64,000 bases of DNA from assembly GCF_000355765.4 (NCBI RefSeq), contig NZ_CP021106.3:2203137-2267136 (forward strand). Direction: 5' to 3'. Below are positions 8,934-17,706 of this stretch, piece after piece. A program made the position numbers and the translations under genes. A model generated the notes under the pieces. The model ran no database searches and was not told the origin of the DNA. It saw nothing but the letters and a program-made list of their open reading frames with translations. The stretch comes from Nitrosospira lacus. Lineage in GTDB: Bacteria; Pseudomonadota; Gammaproteobacteria; Burkholderiales; Nitrosomonadaceae. The number at the start of each line of letters is the position of its first letter. Position 1 is the first letter of the stretch.

Positions 8934-10406
8934 ATGAAAGAACAGCTTCGAAGCATCCGAATGAAAAGAATGTTACAGAGGCTGAGGGCTTTCGGCACGG
9001 CTTTTGGTGCTGACCTAAAGATTCCCTCGTCTCTGGCGACTAGATCATCTTCGATTCTCCGCTACCCGCCGCTTCTGCTCATTGCACTCGCCGGCTTCGC
9101 CCATGGCGAGGAATTTACTTCGCCAAACCGTCTCACGGAACAATGCCGCATTCTGCCGTCCATGCCCGGCGTTACGCTCTCCAAGGGTGATCAGGCGAAG
9201 GAAAAGGAGCTTTGCGGTATCGATTTTTATGGCGGCATCGTGGCGTTGTGCCCGAAAACCTGGAGCACCAGCGCGGCAGTGATGGTGTACGACATCAAGG
9301 GTTCGGGACTCGCTCCCGAAACTTATGAAAACCAGCGCTGCGCGACGCGGGAAGGGCACGAACGCCTGGCCAAGTTCAAGATGACAATGAATCAGCGTAA
9401 TACGAGCGGCACCATGTCCAGCTCGGCGCTGATGTATTACGTACTTTCGCGCTATCTCGATACACTGGTGGAAGTACCGGTAGCGGTGTACCGGACCCTC
9501 GATAAGGAAGTGCTGGATAAGCGCGTGGCCGCGCATGCCAGTGGCCAGGGCAGCATGAACCGCAGCGCGTGGGAGTGGGTTCGTACGGCGGTACGAAATC
9601 CATCCACCTACATACCAACGGATGATCTGTTTACTGCCGACCGGAAGCAGATATATGGCGTGCTGCTCGATGACAAGGGCGCGCGCTATGGCACGGAGAT
9701 TAACGGTCCGCGCAAGGCCGCATGGGGTGCGCCGCAGTCACGGGAATTCCAGGCCACCCCGGCGTTCACGGCATTGCGGAGCGATGCGACGCTGGCGAGC
9801 GCTATCGCGGACGCACCTTATCCGGCGCAGCAGATGGTGTTCTGGATGCGCGAACTGAGCGAGATTGCCGTGCTGGATCACATCTTTTCACAACAGGATC
9901 GTGTGGGTAATATCGACTATGTCTGGCGCTGGTATTGGGTGGATGCGGATGGCAAAGTGCAGCACGACAAGGTGCACTCGAAGGTGCCGCGCTCCCGCAT
10001 GAATTCGCTCACCGTACCCGACGAGTTGCGCCAGTTCCATCCCGTATTGTTGCAACGCACATGGATCGGGGACAACGACGCAGGCTTGTCGCGACGGTAT
10101 GCCAATTTTTCGGCACAGACCGGCATGGTATCCAATCTGAGGCATTTCGATGCCGGTGTATACCGCAGACTCATGGCGTTAAGCCACGATTTCCAGCAGC
10201 GCGGCCCTGTGTCGAATTTTCTTGCCGGCGAGTATGGACTGAAGCCGGCTCAACTGGAGTTGATGATGAAAAATACCATTGATGTGGCGCGCATGCTGGA
10301 AGCGAACTGTCGATCAGGCAAGCTGCGTTTCGACCTGAACCCGATGAAATTTTTAAAAGGGGAGCCCACGGAAGAATCAGTGGATTGCAGCGGTGCAGGG
10401 GTCTGA
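8934..10406 (+). CDS. Exported Fam20-like kinase-fold protein, copy A
   Basis: A 490-residue protein; ATG 8934 is chosen because AAGGAGG lies 7 bases upstream (an upstream GTG at 8880 has none). A hydrophobic segment near residues 41-57 looks like a signal or anchor, so the body should be periplasmic. Landmarks in order: LAKFKMTM (K147/K149, candidate ATP-binding lysine), SSALMYYVLSRYLDTLVEVP, LSEIAVLDHIFSQQDRVGN with D322 and N326, and TWIGDNDAG with D380/D382. These mirror Fam20-type secretory kinases (FKP lysine, FHLDRILDFRRVPP, GNMDRHH, HLDNGRGF). Conserved cysteines C72, C93 and C105 (approximate) suggest disulfides. It is followed one base later by a paralogue. Kinase activity is inferred from motifs only. 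Confidence 0.6.
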   Translation: MKEQLRSIRMKRMLQRLRAFGTAFGADLKIPSSLATRSSSILRYPPLLLIALAGFAHGEEFTSPNRLTEQCRILPSMPGVTLSKGDQAKEKELCGIDFYGGIVALCPKTWSTSAAVMVYDIKGSGLAPETYENQRCATREGHERLAKFKMTMNQRNTSGTMSSSALMYYVLSRYLDTLVEVPVAVYRTLDKEVLDKRVAAHASGQGSMNRSAWEWVRTAVRNPSTYIPTDDLFTADRKQIYGVLLDDKGARYGTEINGPRKAAWGAPQSREFQATPAFTALRSDATLASAIADAPYPAQQMVFWMRELSEIAVLDHIFSQQDRVGNIDYVWRWYWVDADGKVQHDKVHSKVPRSRMNSLTVPDELRQFHPVLLQRTWIGDNDAGLSRRYANFSAQTGMVSNLRHFDAGVYRRLMALSHDFQQRGPVSNFLAGEYGLKPAQLELMMKNTIDVARMLEANCRSGKLRFDLNPMKFLKGEPTEESVDCSGAGV

Positions 10407-10407
10407 C

Positions 10408-11835
10408 ATGAGTCTCGCCGGTGCCCCCTGCCCTTTCTTGACAACTGACACCATAAGTTGGACCGGTGTACGTATTGGTTCATATGTAATCGGCTTTACG
10501 GTGATTGTCATGCTGAGTGCCGCGCCTGCATTGGTTATGGCGCAAGACACCCCAAATCCGGAGCTGATTCAGGGAAAAGAAGTTATTGGGGAGAAGATTG
10601 TCGAACTGCCGGTTCCGGGCCGCAAGGCCGAAATCTGTGTGATACCCTGGCTATTCGACGGCGCGAGCTATAGTGCCAGGGACGCCAGGTTAATGGAGCA
10701 GCTTTGCACTATCGATGTCCGGAAAAACGCTGCCGTGTGCCCCAAGCTGAACAGCACCAATCCTGGTTTGGATATTTTTGCCATTCCCGATGACATGTCG
10801 GCCCAGAAGTTCCAGGACACCGATTGCAAGTCACCCAAGAGCGAAAAGATTGCGAAATACAAGCTCAGCACGAGTTGCAGCTACACGCCGTCCCTCCTGG
10901 GCTATTATCATGTCTCGCGTATCCTTGGCCATGTGGCAAATGTGCCCCCTGCGGTATTGCGCACCTATGACCTGGCAGACCATATCGCGCTTGGGCACAA
11001 GGCATTGGCCCGCGCTCCGGCAGCGGCCCTGATCCATGCAACATGGACATCGTTGATGGCTCAGCTTACTGCCGGAGCGAATGCGAGCCGCCGCGCGCTG
11101 CTGCTGACAGACGACTTCTCGCAGTCGTATGGCGCACTGGTGGACAACCCCGGCCACGAGGAGTTCTATAAGGATTTTTTCAATGGGGGCGCCAATAGCC
11201 TGGCGCGTGCACAGAATTTCCGTGACAGAAACCCGGCAATAGCCATGCTCGCGCGCAGCGCGGATGTATCCACAATGATTGGCCGCAGCTTCACCGCCGA
11301 AAATGTGCAGAAAATGGTTCAGCTCAAGGACGCTTCGGAACTGATTGTGCTCGACACGCTGCTAAACCAGCAGGACCGCTTTGGTAACATCCATGAGGTG
11401 CCGACTTATTACTATCTCGACGCGCTGGATGGCAAAGTCAAGAGCGAACGCAAATTGACGGTCGACGAAGTGACGCAGCGCAAGGCTGTAAAAATCAAGC
11501 AAATGATGCTCAAGGACAACGATTGCGGTGTGGCCAAGACCAATGTTGCAAAATCGGCCGGCCTTGCCGACCGTATCACCCATATGGATCCAGAGACCTA
11601 TTACCGGCTGCTGAGTTTCGACCGGATGATCGACCGGCCCGAAGTGGAAGTGTTTTTCCGGCGCGAAACCTTGTTCACCAGCGCCGACTTTGCCAGCCTG
11701 CGGGCCAACCTGAAACAATTGGCCAGCCAGCTGCACCAGCGTTGTACGACCGGACGGCTGAAACTCGATCTCGACCTTGATGCCCACTTCTCGGACAAAC
11801 CGCTGCCCTCAAAAAGCTGCGAGGGCAGCGCCTAG
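10408..11835 (+). CDS. Exported Fam20-like kinase-fold protein, copy B
   Basis: A 475-residue paralogue of the preceding gene; ATG 10408 follows that gene's stop by one base and has AGGGG upstream, so the two are translationally coupled. A signal peptide spans about residues 20-46 (VIGFTVIVMLSAAPALVMA). The same landmarks recur: IAKYKLSTSC (K150/K152), LLGYYHVSRILGHVANVPPA, ASELIVLDTLLNQQDRFGN (D323, N327), MMLKDNDCG (D370, D372) and DPETYYRLLSFDRM. The YHVSRILG...VPPAVLR stretch is especially close to the Fam20 signature HLDRIL..RVPP. The gap between the two catalytic aspartates (47 residues) is longer than in animal Fam20C (about 20), so this is a divergent relative. Target is unknown; exported proteins of the same cell are the natural candidates. 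Confidence 0.62.
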   Translation: MSLAGAPCPFLTTDTISWTGVRIGSYVIGFTVIVMLSAAPALVMAQDTPNPELIQGKEVIGEKIVELPVPGRKAEICVIPWLFDGASYSARDARLMEQLCTIDVRKNAAVCPKLNSTNPGLDIFAIPDDMSAQKFQDTDCKSPKSEKIAKYKLSTSCSYTPSLLGYYHVSRILGHVANVPPAVLRTYDLADHIALGHKALARAPAAALIHATWTSLMAQLTAGANASRRALLLTDDFSQSYGALVDNPGHEEFYKDFFNGGANSLARAQNFRDRNPAIAMLARSADVSTMIGRSFTAENVQKMVQLKDASELIVLDTLLNQQDRFGNIHEVPTYYYLDALDGKVKSERKLTVDEVTQRKAVKIKQMMLKDNDCGVAKTNVAKSAGLADRITHMDPETYYRLLSFDRMIDRPEVEVFFRRETLFTSADFASLRANLKQLASQLHQRCTTGRLKLDLDLDAHFSDKPLPSKSCEGSA

Positions 11836-11865
11836 ATCGTATCGTCAGATTTCAGAGATTCCATT

Positions 11866-14292
11866 TCAGGAATTCCTTAAAGCAATGCAGGCCAAACCAT
11901 AGATCAGGACGGCCAACAGAATCACTATGTCAAAACCCAGGTGAATAGCCAGCAAGGTGGCGAGGACCGCTCCCACCACCGAGGCGAAACCATTGATTGC
12001 CCATGCCCAGGGAATGGCGTCCTGCGCCATATGCGCCAGCCGCATCATGCCGGTCGGAAAAGGGACTCCCATGCATACCGCCAGCGGGGCGATCAATGCC
12101 ACTGAAATCCCTATTTTTGCCGCATCCGGCAAATGGATGAGCACCTGGAATATGCTAGGCAAGGTGGTGAGATAGAGCACCGCCAGGACTCCTATTGCCG
12201 ATACCGCCAGGGTGACATTGCGGCTGCCGGCTGCACTGCCCCGCCACCGTTCGGTGAGCCAGCTTCCGGCGGCGGCAAACACCAGGAATGCACACAATAC
12301 GACCGCTACCGCATACAGGGGATGGGCCAGAAACAAGATAAATTTCTGGATGAATGCGATTTCCATGAACATGAAGGCCAGGCCAATGGCGAGAAAGTAC
12401 AGCGCCATCCGCGCAGTAGGTAACGTATGGCGGCAACGCGATACCGCGAGCGGCGCTAGGATAAGAAGAATGCTTGCCACGAATGCCTGTGCCAGCGTTG
12501 CCACCAGCAGCGGATAACTCCAGTCAAGGAGCCCCATACCCCCCTGCCCGCGCAGGGCGAATAACTCCGCGGCGGCATTCCATTTGAACAAGCGAAAAAA
12601 ATAAGGCCGATCATCCGTTGCCGGCTCGATATAGAATTTGTACCGGTCGAGGAATGCCTGCCGCTCCGTGCCCAGCAGCGCAACCGCCCCTTCGAAAAAG
12701 TAGGGTTTTGCCAGCAAATTGTAGCGATTCGCCTCGTCGATGCGCATCCCGGGGTAATAAGCCAGATCAAAAGAACGTGCGCGGCTGAATTCCTTGATCA
12801 CCTCGATTTCCTTGGACGTGAAATCGCTGTGCTTCACCAGCAGCGTGACAGTCTTCCATCCTCGTATCATTACCAGCCGCGCGGCCGGATTGGGTATACC
12901 GGCCTGCTCCAGTGCGGTCACGGCTGTCGCAAACAGTTTCAGTGGGTCGCGCGGCGGCAGGTTGAGCCAGCGAGTGACGGCCAGCATGCCGCCGGGAGCC
13001 AGGCGATTCAGATAGGTCTGCAATGCCTCCACTGTATAGAGATAGCTTTCGCTCAGGCCGTAGAGGCCGGCGGAGGCGACGCCAAATGAATCCAGCAGCG
13101 CCACCTGAATCAGATCATAGCGGTCATCGCGGGTGTTGACGAAGCCGCGCGCCTCGCCTTCGTACACATATACTTCCGGGCGGGTGTAGAGTTTTCCGGC
13201 GAAATCACGAAAGCGGTGCTGAACCAGATCAATGACGTTGCGATCGAGCTCCACAGCGTCGATCTTGCTGGCGCCATGATAAAGCGCCTGCAATACATCG
13301 CTGCCCGCCCCTGCCCCCAGCACCAGCACGTGTGGCGGGCTATGCGGCTGTTTCAGCACATGATAAGGCAGCGCCGAGGTAAGCTGGTCCAGATAGGCCA
13401 GCGGCGCAAGCTTGCCGTCAAATCGCGTGATTACCGCCGGACCGTTGCCGTCCACGAACACCGCCAGTTGCGGCGGGGGTTCGTCCATGGCGTTGAGGCT
13501 CATTCCCGGCGCATGACGGAAGGGAATGCGGCTACTTTCCACCACCGTAATCTGCCCGAGGGGGCTGGATCGTTCCTCGATCACCCGCATCCCGGTAATA
13601 TTCAAGGTCTGGCTCAAATCCTTGTAGGCAGAAGGATGCATTAGCAACCAGTTGCCGGGCAGCGCTACGACCACCAGTATGGCCACTCCAAGAAACACCT
13701 TCGCCATCCATTTCGGCCGCATCTCCAGCTCGATAACAGCGACGGCGGCAGCCACCAAGCTCAATGCCATGAGGACGATCAGTACCTGGTGTGGTGGCAT
13801 GACATAGAGCAGCCCGATAACGCCCAGGCTACCCGCTCCCGCGCCCAGAATGTCAAATGCATAGATGCGCCCCGCGTTGCCGCCGAAGTGCCACAAGACC
13901 AGGCCAATGCACAGCCCCCCGAACAAAAAAGGCAGCATCATCAGCAGATAAATGGCGAGCAGCCTGGCTGGCTGGGTTCTATCCCACAGCAATTCGAGTG
14001 GATTGAAGGGAACCTGTTGCGCGAGCAGAAACGCCAAGGGCATCAAAAAGGCCATCCCCGTGGCGGCGATGAGATATGCAGCGCCGATGTGAGGTGCAAT
14101 TTTTTCCTTCAGCAAGGCGAGCGCCGTACCGCTTGCCCCAAAGCCCAGCATTGCCGCGCTGATGATCATGTAGGCGAAGTGATGCCATAGCACAATGCTG
14201 AACAGGCGCGTCAGCAGCACCTCGTACGCCAGCAGGCAGCCGGAGAGCAGTCCAATGGCAAAAAATGGCGGCTTCAGTATTGGCATAGGCAT
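11866..14292 (-). CDS. Membrane-embedded spermidine-synthase-like protein
   Basis: An 808-residue fusion. The first about 215 residues form about seven membrane helices; residues about 230-560 are a Rossmann-fold aminopropyl/methyltransferase-like domain with VLVLGAGAGSDVLQALYHG (SAM or dcSAM loop), KIDAVELDRNVIDLV (acidic ribose-binding residue) and YDLIQVALLDSFG (catalytic-position Asp); the last about 200 residues return to five or six membrane helices. Such three-part proteins are widespread in proteobacteria, and their substrate is not established; many are only formally called spermidine synthase. It lies 21 bases after the exported Pcm gene and is probably co-transcribed with it. Confidence 0.8.
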   Translation of the reverse strand: MPMPILKPPFFAIGLLSGCLLAYEVLLTRLFSIVLWHHFAYMIISAAMLGFGASGTALALLKEKIAPHIGAAYLIAATGMAFLMPLAFLLAQQVPFNPLELLWDRTQPARLLAIYLLMMLPFLFGGLCIGLVLWHFGGNAGRIYAFDILGAGAGSLGVIGLLYVMPPHQVLIVLMALSLVAAAVAVIELEMRPKWMAKVFLGVAILVVVALPGNWLLMHPSAYKDLSQTLNITGMRVIEERSSPLGQITVVESSRIPFRHAPGMSLNAMDEPPPQLAVFVDGNGPAVITRFDGKLAPLAYLDQLTSALPYHVLKQPHSPPHVLVLGAGAGSDVLQALYHGASKIDAVELDRNVIDLVQHRFRDFAGKLYTRPEVYVYEGEARGFVNTRDDRYDLIQVALLDSFGVASAGLYGLSESYLYTVEALQTYLNRLAPGGMLAVTRWLNLPPRDPLKLFATAVTALEQAGIPNPAARLVMIRGWKTVTLLVKHSDFTSKEIEVIKEFSRARSFDLAYYPGMRIDEANRYNLLAKPYFFEGAVALLGTERQAFLDRYKFYIEPATDDRPYFFRLFKWNAAAELFALRGQGGMGLLDWSYPLLVATLAQAFVASILLILAPLAVSRCRHTLPTARMALYFLAIGLAFMFMEIAFIQKFILFLAHPLYAVAVVLCAFLVFAAAGSWLTERWRGSAAGSRNVTLAVSAIGVLAVLYLTTLPSIFQVLIHLPDAAKIGISVALIAPLAVCMGVPFPTGMMRLAHMAQDAIPWAWAINGFASVVGAVLATLLAIHLGFDIVILLAVLIYGLACIALRNS

Positions 14293-14313
14293 GCCAGGGT
14301 TCCCTGAATTCGC

Positions 14314-15024
14314 CTAATGGCCGCCAGTGAGCGGAACGAACGCCACCGGCGCAATTTGACGGCTGGTGATCGAACCATCCATATGTTTCTCCACCAGCAT
14401 TAAATACTGGGTCATGAATTGCGCACCGAGCGGAATCACCATGCGACCGCCCGGTTTGAGTTGTTTGATCAGAGGCGGCGGGACATGGCTTGAGGCAGCC
14501 GTCACCATGATGGCATCGAACGGTGCCGCTTCCGGCCAGCCATAGTAGCCGTCGCTCAGTCTTACCTTTACATTGCCGTAACCAAGAGATTTCAACCGCT
14601 CGGCCGCCTCTTTTTCCAGTGGTTCAATAATTTCGATGCTGTAAACCGATTCGGCTACTTCCGCCAGAACAGCGGCCTGATAACCTGAACCAGTGCCAAT
14701 TTCAAGCACCCTGTCGCCAGCCTTGACCTTTATCAGACTGGTCATCAGTGCCACGATGACCGGCTGTGAAATCGTCTGGCCATGGCCGATGGGAAGCGGG
14801 CGGTTGAAATAGGCAAACGTAGTCAGCCAAGTGGGCACGAAGCGATGTCGGGGCACTTTTCCCATCGCCGCCAGGACGCCGGGGCTGAGCGTGAAACCAT
14901 CGTTGGCGGCTATATCAGCCAATACTTCTTCCATCATTTTATGGCGTTTAGCATCGAACTCCTCGCCATGTGATGAAAAAGCGCAACAAAGATAAAGGAA
15001 TGTGCCCAAGATGAAGTGCTTCAT
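14314..15024 (-). CDS. pcm: Exported protein-L-isoaspartate O-methyltransferase
   Basis: A 236-residue repair enzyme that methylates isoaspartyl residues in damaged proteins so that they can revert to aspartate. After a signal peptide (MKHFILGTFLYLCCAFSSHG) come the family motifs VPRHRFVP, PIGHGQTISQPVIVALMT, the SAM loop VLEIGTGSGYQAAVLAEV (about residue 93), and FDAIMVTAASSHVPPPLI. Ordinary Pcm is about 210 residues and cytoplasmic; the extra N-terminus here predicts a periplasmic form. SAM supply outside the cytoplasm would be a problem for such an enzyme, which makes the predicted location worth testing. First gene of a two-gene operon with the spermidine-synthase-like membrane protein. 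Confidence 0.92.
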   Translation of the reverse strand: MKHFILGTFLYLCCAFSSHGEEFDAKRHKMMEEVLADIAANDGFTLSPGVLAAMGKVPRHRFVPTWLTTFAYFNRPLPIGHGQTISQPVIVALMTSLIKVKAGDRVLEIGTGSGYQAAVLAEVAESVYSIEIIEPLEKEAAERLKSLGYGNVKVRLSDGYYGWPEAAPFDAIMVTAASSHVPPPLIKQLKPGGRMVIPLGAQFMTQYLMLVEKHMDGSITSRQIAPVAFVPLTGGH

Positions 15025-15040
15025 GTCTTCATTAAAGCAA

Positions 15041-15063
15041 ATTCCTGGCGGGATGCCAGGAAT
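15041..15063. repeat. Hairpin in the pcm leader
   Basis: Arms ATTCCTGGC (15041-15049) and GCCAGGAAT (15055-15063) pair perfectly around a 5-base loop. It lies 17-40 bases before the pcm start on the minus strand, so it would form in the mRNA leader. No T-run follows; a regulatory hairpin or operator is possible. Confidence 0.6.
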
Positions 15064-15243
15064 CTCTGAATAATCCTATATTCCGGCCGCCCCGCATGTT
15101 CATCGAGACTTAGCCTGCGATTCTTTTCTTTTCGTGAGCTGACCCCGGGTTGGCAACCAAGCGGCGAAATCAGCAGATAATGAATGGATAGCCAAGCGCG
15201 GCGGTAGCCGCTTCAAGGAGATTCGGTCAGAGACTCCAGGGGA

Positions 15244-15462
15244 TTACCACAGATCCCCCAGTACCCTGTTGATAACAAATAGCACGACGGCGAGGGCAAT
15301 CAAGCCCAGTAACGGCCTATTCTCCTCAATCACATTGGTTGCCAGGTGGGATATTCGGGCAGATCGGCGGAGATAGTACAACGCGGCAATAACGCCAATG
15401 ACCAGTGCCACGTATAATAGCTCCACATACCCCGTTTCATAATACCATTCGTTGTTGTCCAT
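15244..15462 (-). CDS. Small two-TM membrane protein
   Basis: A 72-residue protein beginning MDNNEWYYETGYVELLYVAL. Helix 1 covers about residues 12-30 and helix 2 about 50-67, separated by the basic loop YLRRSARISH. The start at 15462 is preferred because AAGGA precedes it by 8 bases; an upstream start at 15531 adds 23 low-quality residues. It lies between pcm and the PfpI-like gene on the same strand but with gaps too long to call an operon. No family is recognised. Confidence 0.6.
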   Translation of the reverse strand: MDNNEWYYETGYVELLYVALVIGVIAALYYLRRSARISHLATNVIEENRPLLGLIALAVVLFVINRVLGDLW

Positions 15463-15536
15463 ACTAACAATCCTTGGATTGGCAGTTGACCGCCATTTAT
15501 TACCGTTTTCCAGCCTGGCACCATGATCCAAAAAAT

Positions 15537-16220
15537 TCAGGCGGAGCGAAGCAGCTTCAGCAGCTCTTCCGCGCCAGGCCCCGAAGAGGCTGGGTTCTGG
15601 CCGGTTACCAGCTTGCCGTCCACTTGGACGTAGGGAACCCAGTTGGCAGCCTTGCTATAGATGCCACCCCGCTCCTTTAGCCTGTCTTCCAGCAGAAAAG
15701 GTACCACCGTGGTCAGGCTCACCGCCTCTTCTTCCTCATTGGTAAATCCGGCCACACGCTTGCCTTTAACCAGATACTCGCCATCTTTTCCTCGCACATT
15801 GACAAGCGCGACCGGTGCATGACATACCGCGGCTACTGGTTTGCCGGCCTTTACGAAAGCTTCGATCAGCGCAATGGATGTCGCGTTCTCGGCCATATCC
15901 CACATCGGCCCATGTCCGCCGGGGTAGAAAACCCCATTGAAATCATCCGCCGACATGTCAGCGAGCTTTTTCGTGTTGGCAAGTTCAACCTGCGCGGCGG
16001 TATCCGTGCGGAAGCGCTGCGTTAATGCGGTCTGATTTTCGGGTAGATCACTTTTTGGATCGAGCGGAGGCTGGCCGCCTTTTGGCGAGGCCAGCGTGAC
16101 CGCCACGCCGGCATCCTTCAGCACGTAATAGGGAGCGGCGAATTCTTCCAGCCAGAAACCCGTTTTCTTGCCGGTGCTGCCGAGCTGGTCATGCGACGTG
16201 AGAACAATGAGCACCTTCAT
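15537..16220 (-). CDS. DJ-1/PfpI-superfamily protein (Hsp31-like)
   Basis: A 227-residue cytoplasmic protein of the class I glutamine amidotransferase-like fold. VLIVLTSHDQLGSTGKKTGFW opens the fold with the conserved Glu in LEEFAAPYY; FYPGGHGPMWDM is the oxyanion region (about residue 100); and AAVCHAPVAL carries the nucleophilic-elbow Cys (about residue 133). Members act as glyoxalase III/deglycase-like enzymes, chaperones or peptidases; the pattern E...C-H fits the Hsp31/glyoxalase III branch. A good purine-rich site (AAGGAGG) lies just before the ATG at 16220. Likely a stress protein against reactive aldehydes; no regulator is adjacent. Confidence 0.88.
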   Translation of the reverse strand: MKVLIVLTSHDQLGSTGKKTGFWLEEFAAPYYVLKDAGVAVTLASPKGGQPPLDPKSDLPENQTALTQRFRTDTAAQVELANTKKLADMSADDFNGVFYPGGHGPMWDMAENATSIALIEAFVKAGKPVAAVCHAPVALVNVRGKDGEYLVKGKRVAGFTNEEEEAVSLTTVVPFLLEDRLKERGGIYSKAANWVPYVQVDGKLVTGQNPASSGPGAEELLKLLRSA

Positions 16221-16510
16221 GGCAGACCTCCTTTCTTTGAGAAACTTTTTCTGCTACTTGACCGATTAGCAGCCTGTCAGAAAAAACAGTAACAAAGAAT
16301 GGATCAATAAACCAGGTTTTTATTGTGGTTCCCCGCATTGGATGGAGCTAAACCCAGATAATCCTGATTAGGCGGCTCTGCGAGCGTACGCGAGTGCCGC
16401 CGGTCAATTTGCAGCCATTTCGCTGCTTGCCCAGCGTCCATACGGCAGGCTATGAACTTTTCCCAACCGGCAAAAATGTCTCGCAATCTGCCGTGCCCTC
16501 ATCTCGCATC

Positions 16511-17425
16511 CTAATGAATTATCTGGGCTAAACCGGCTGTTTGCACCGGCGACAGAAGCACGCGTATATCGGACTCCCAGCCCTTAAATTTTTTTGCCGC
16601 ATGTTTCCTTTGCGCTTCGGTTGCGGTGCTATGGAGGCTCGCCACAACAGCGCAGTTATATTGCGTTAACCGCTCTGTGTATTGTCGATAGTCATCATTG
16701 GGCGAGCGGTGAATACGCTCGACGTAAGCGCGCAGTACAGCCTGCGCCTTTTCCTGACTCAAGTTATTCCCCCTCAACTGACGCAGTACCTGCATGAAAT
16801 CCTGCTGGCGCCGTTGACGCTCGGTATTCCATATATTGACATCGTAGGGCGAGAGGGTTACCAATCGGGTGACGAGTTCTTGTTGCGCATTATCGAGCTC
16901 GCCGTAGAAGAACTCGGCTCGTTCAACCATGCGCTTGATTGATTTCTTGAGACGGTGAGAAGCGTCGCCCCGCAGGTTTTCATTATGAAATTCCTTATTG
17001 GATTTGGCGTAGCGCCGTTCGATATTCTGTATCTGCTGTGGCGTCAATGTTGAGGCTATCTCCGCTGTCGCCGGTGTGGCGCGCTCGAATGCCTCATCCA
17101 TGTATCCGCGTACGTTTGTCCACAAGCCGCATGTGCGTTCAGCTGTAATATCCTCCACGATGAGATTCTGCGCGTACGCAAGCAGGCTGGCGTACTCGGG
17201 CAAGTGCGCACGCCGATGCCAGGCAAACCATTGCGCAAGCGCCTCGCGGGTGCGCGGTTTTTGCGTATCGTTGAAATCCACGAACCCGTCAAGCCACCAG
17301 TAAGCCACGTAATCCGCCTGATTGTATCCAAAGCGAACTACACTGCAGCCCGCGAAGGTAGACAAGACCAAGGCGAGCACCGCGATCATTGGCAGCTTCA
17401 AGGAAGATTTGATCATATCTATCAC
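16511..17425 (-). CDS. DUF6279-family lipoprotein
   Basis: A 304-residue predicted lipoprotein: basic N-terminus, hydrophobic core LPMIAVLALVLSTFAGC with the lipidated Cys near residue 26, then a wholly helical body (long heptad-like helices such as RLKKSIKRMVERAEFFYGEL). The sequence SVVRFGYNQADYVAYWWLDGFVDF just after the Cys is the hallmark of the DUF6279 family of proteobacterial outer-membrane lipoproteins, whose role is unknown. The reading starts at GTG 17425; an ATG three codons on (17416) is equally possible. Stands alone. Confidence 0.8.
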   Translation of the reverse strand: MIDMIKSSLKLPMIAVLALVLSTFAGCSVVRFGYNQADYVAYWWLDGFVDFNDTQKPRTREALAQWFAWHRRAHLPEYASLLAYAQNLIVEDITAERTCGLWTNVRGYMDEAFERATPATAEIASTLTPQQIQNIERRYAKSNKEFHNENLRGDASHRLKKSIKRMVERAEFFYGELDNAQQELVTRLVTLSPYDVNIWNTERQRRQQDFMQVLRQLRGNNLSQEKAQAVLRAYVERIHRSPNDDYRQYTERLTQYNCAVVASLHSTATEAQRKHAAKKFKGWESDIRVLLSPVQTAGLAQIIH

Positions 17426-17706
17426 GCCCCGTGGCCAGCGCCCTGGATCCTATGCTTTCGATAGCGCTACGATACAGTCAACCCTAACAGAAATCCATTT
17501 TCTGCTTTATTCGGGGTTACTCTCAAACGCCTGAATTTCCATACTGCATAATAAATATATTGCTGACAGTATATTTCCCCGGATCAAATGGGGATGAGGC
17601 ATCGTCAGAGTCACATGAGTCGCTCGAGGGTAAATTCATTATCGATAGCTCGCGACGACAACATCGCCCATAAGCCAGCGCAGGACTCGATGCAGAAGAT
17701 GGGATG

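Noticed and set aside
13216-13644. Plus-strand open frames inside the spermidine-synthase-like gene
   Set aside because: Shadow frames of a well-supported minus-strand gene.
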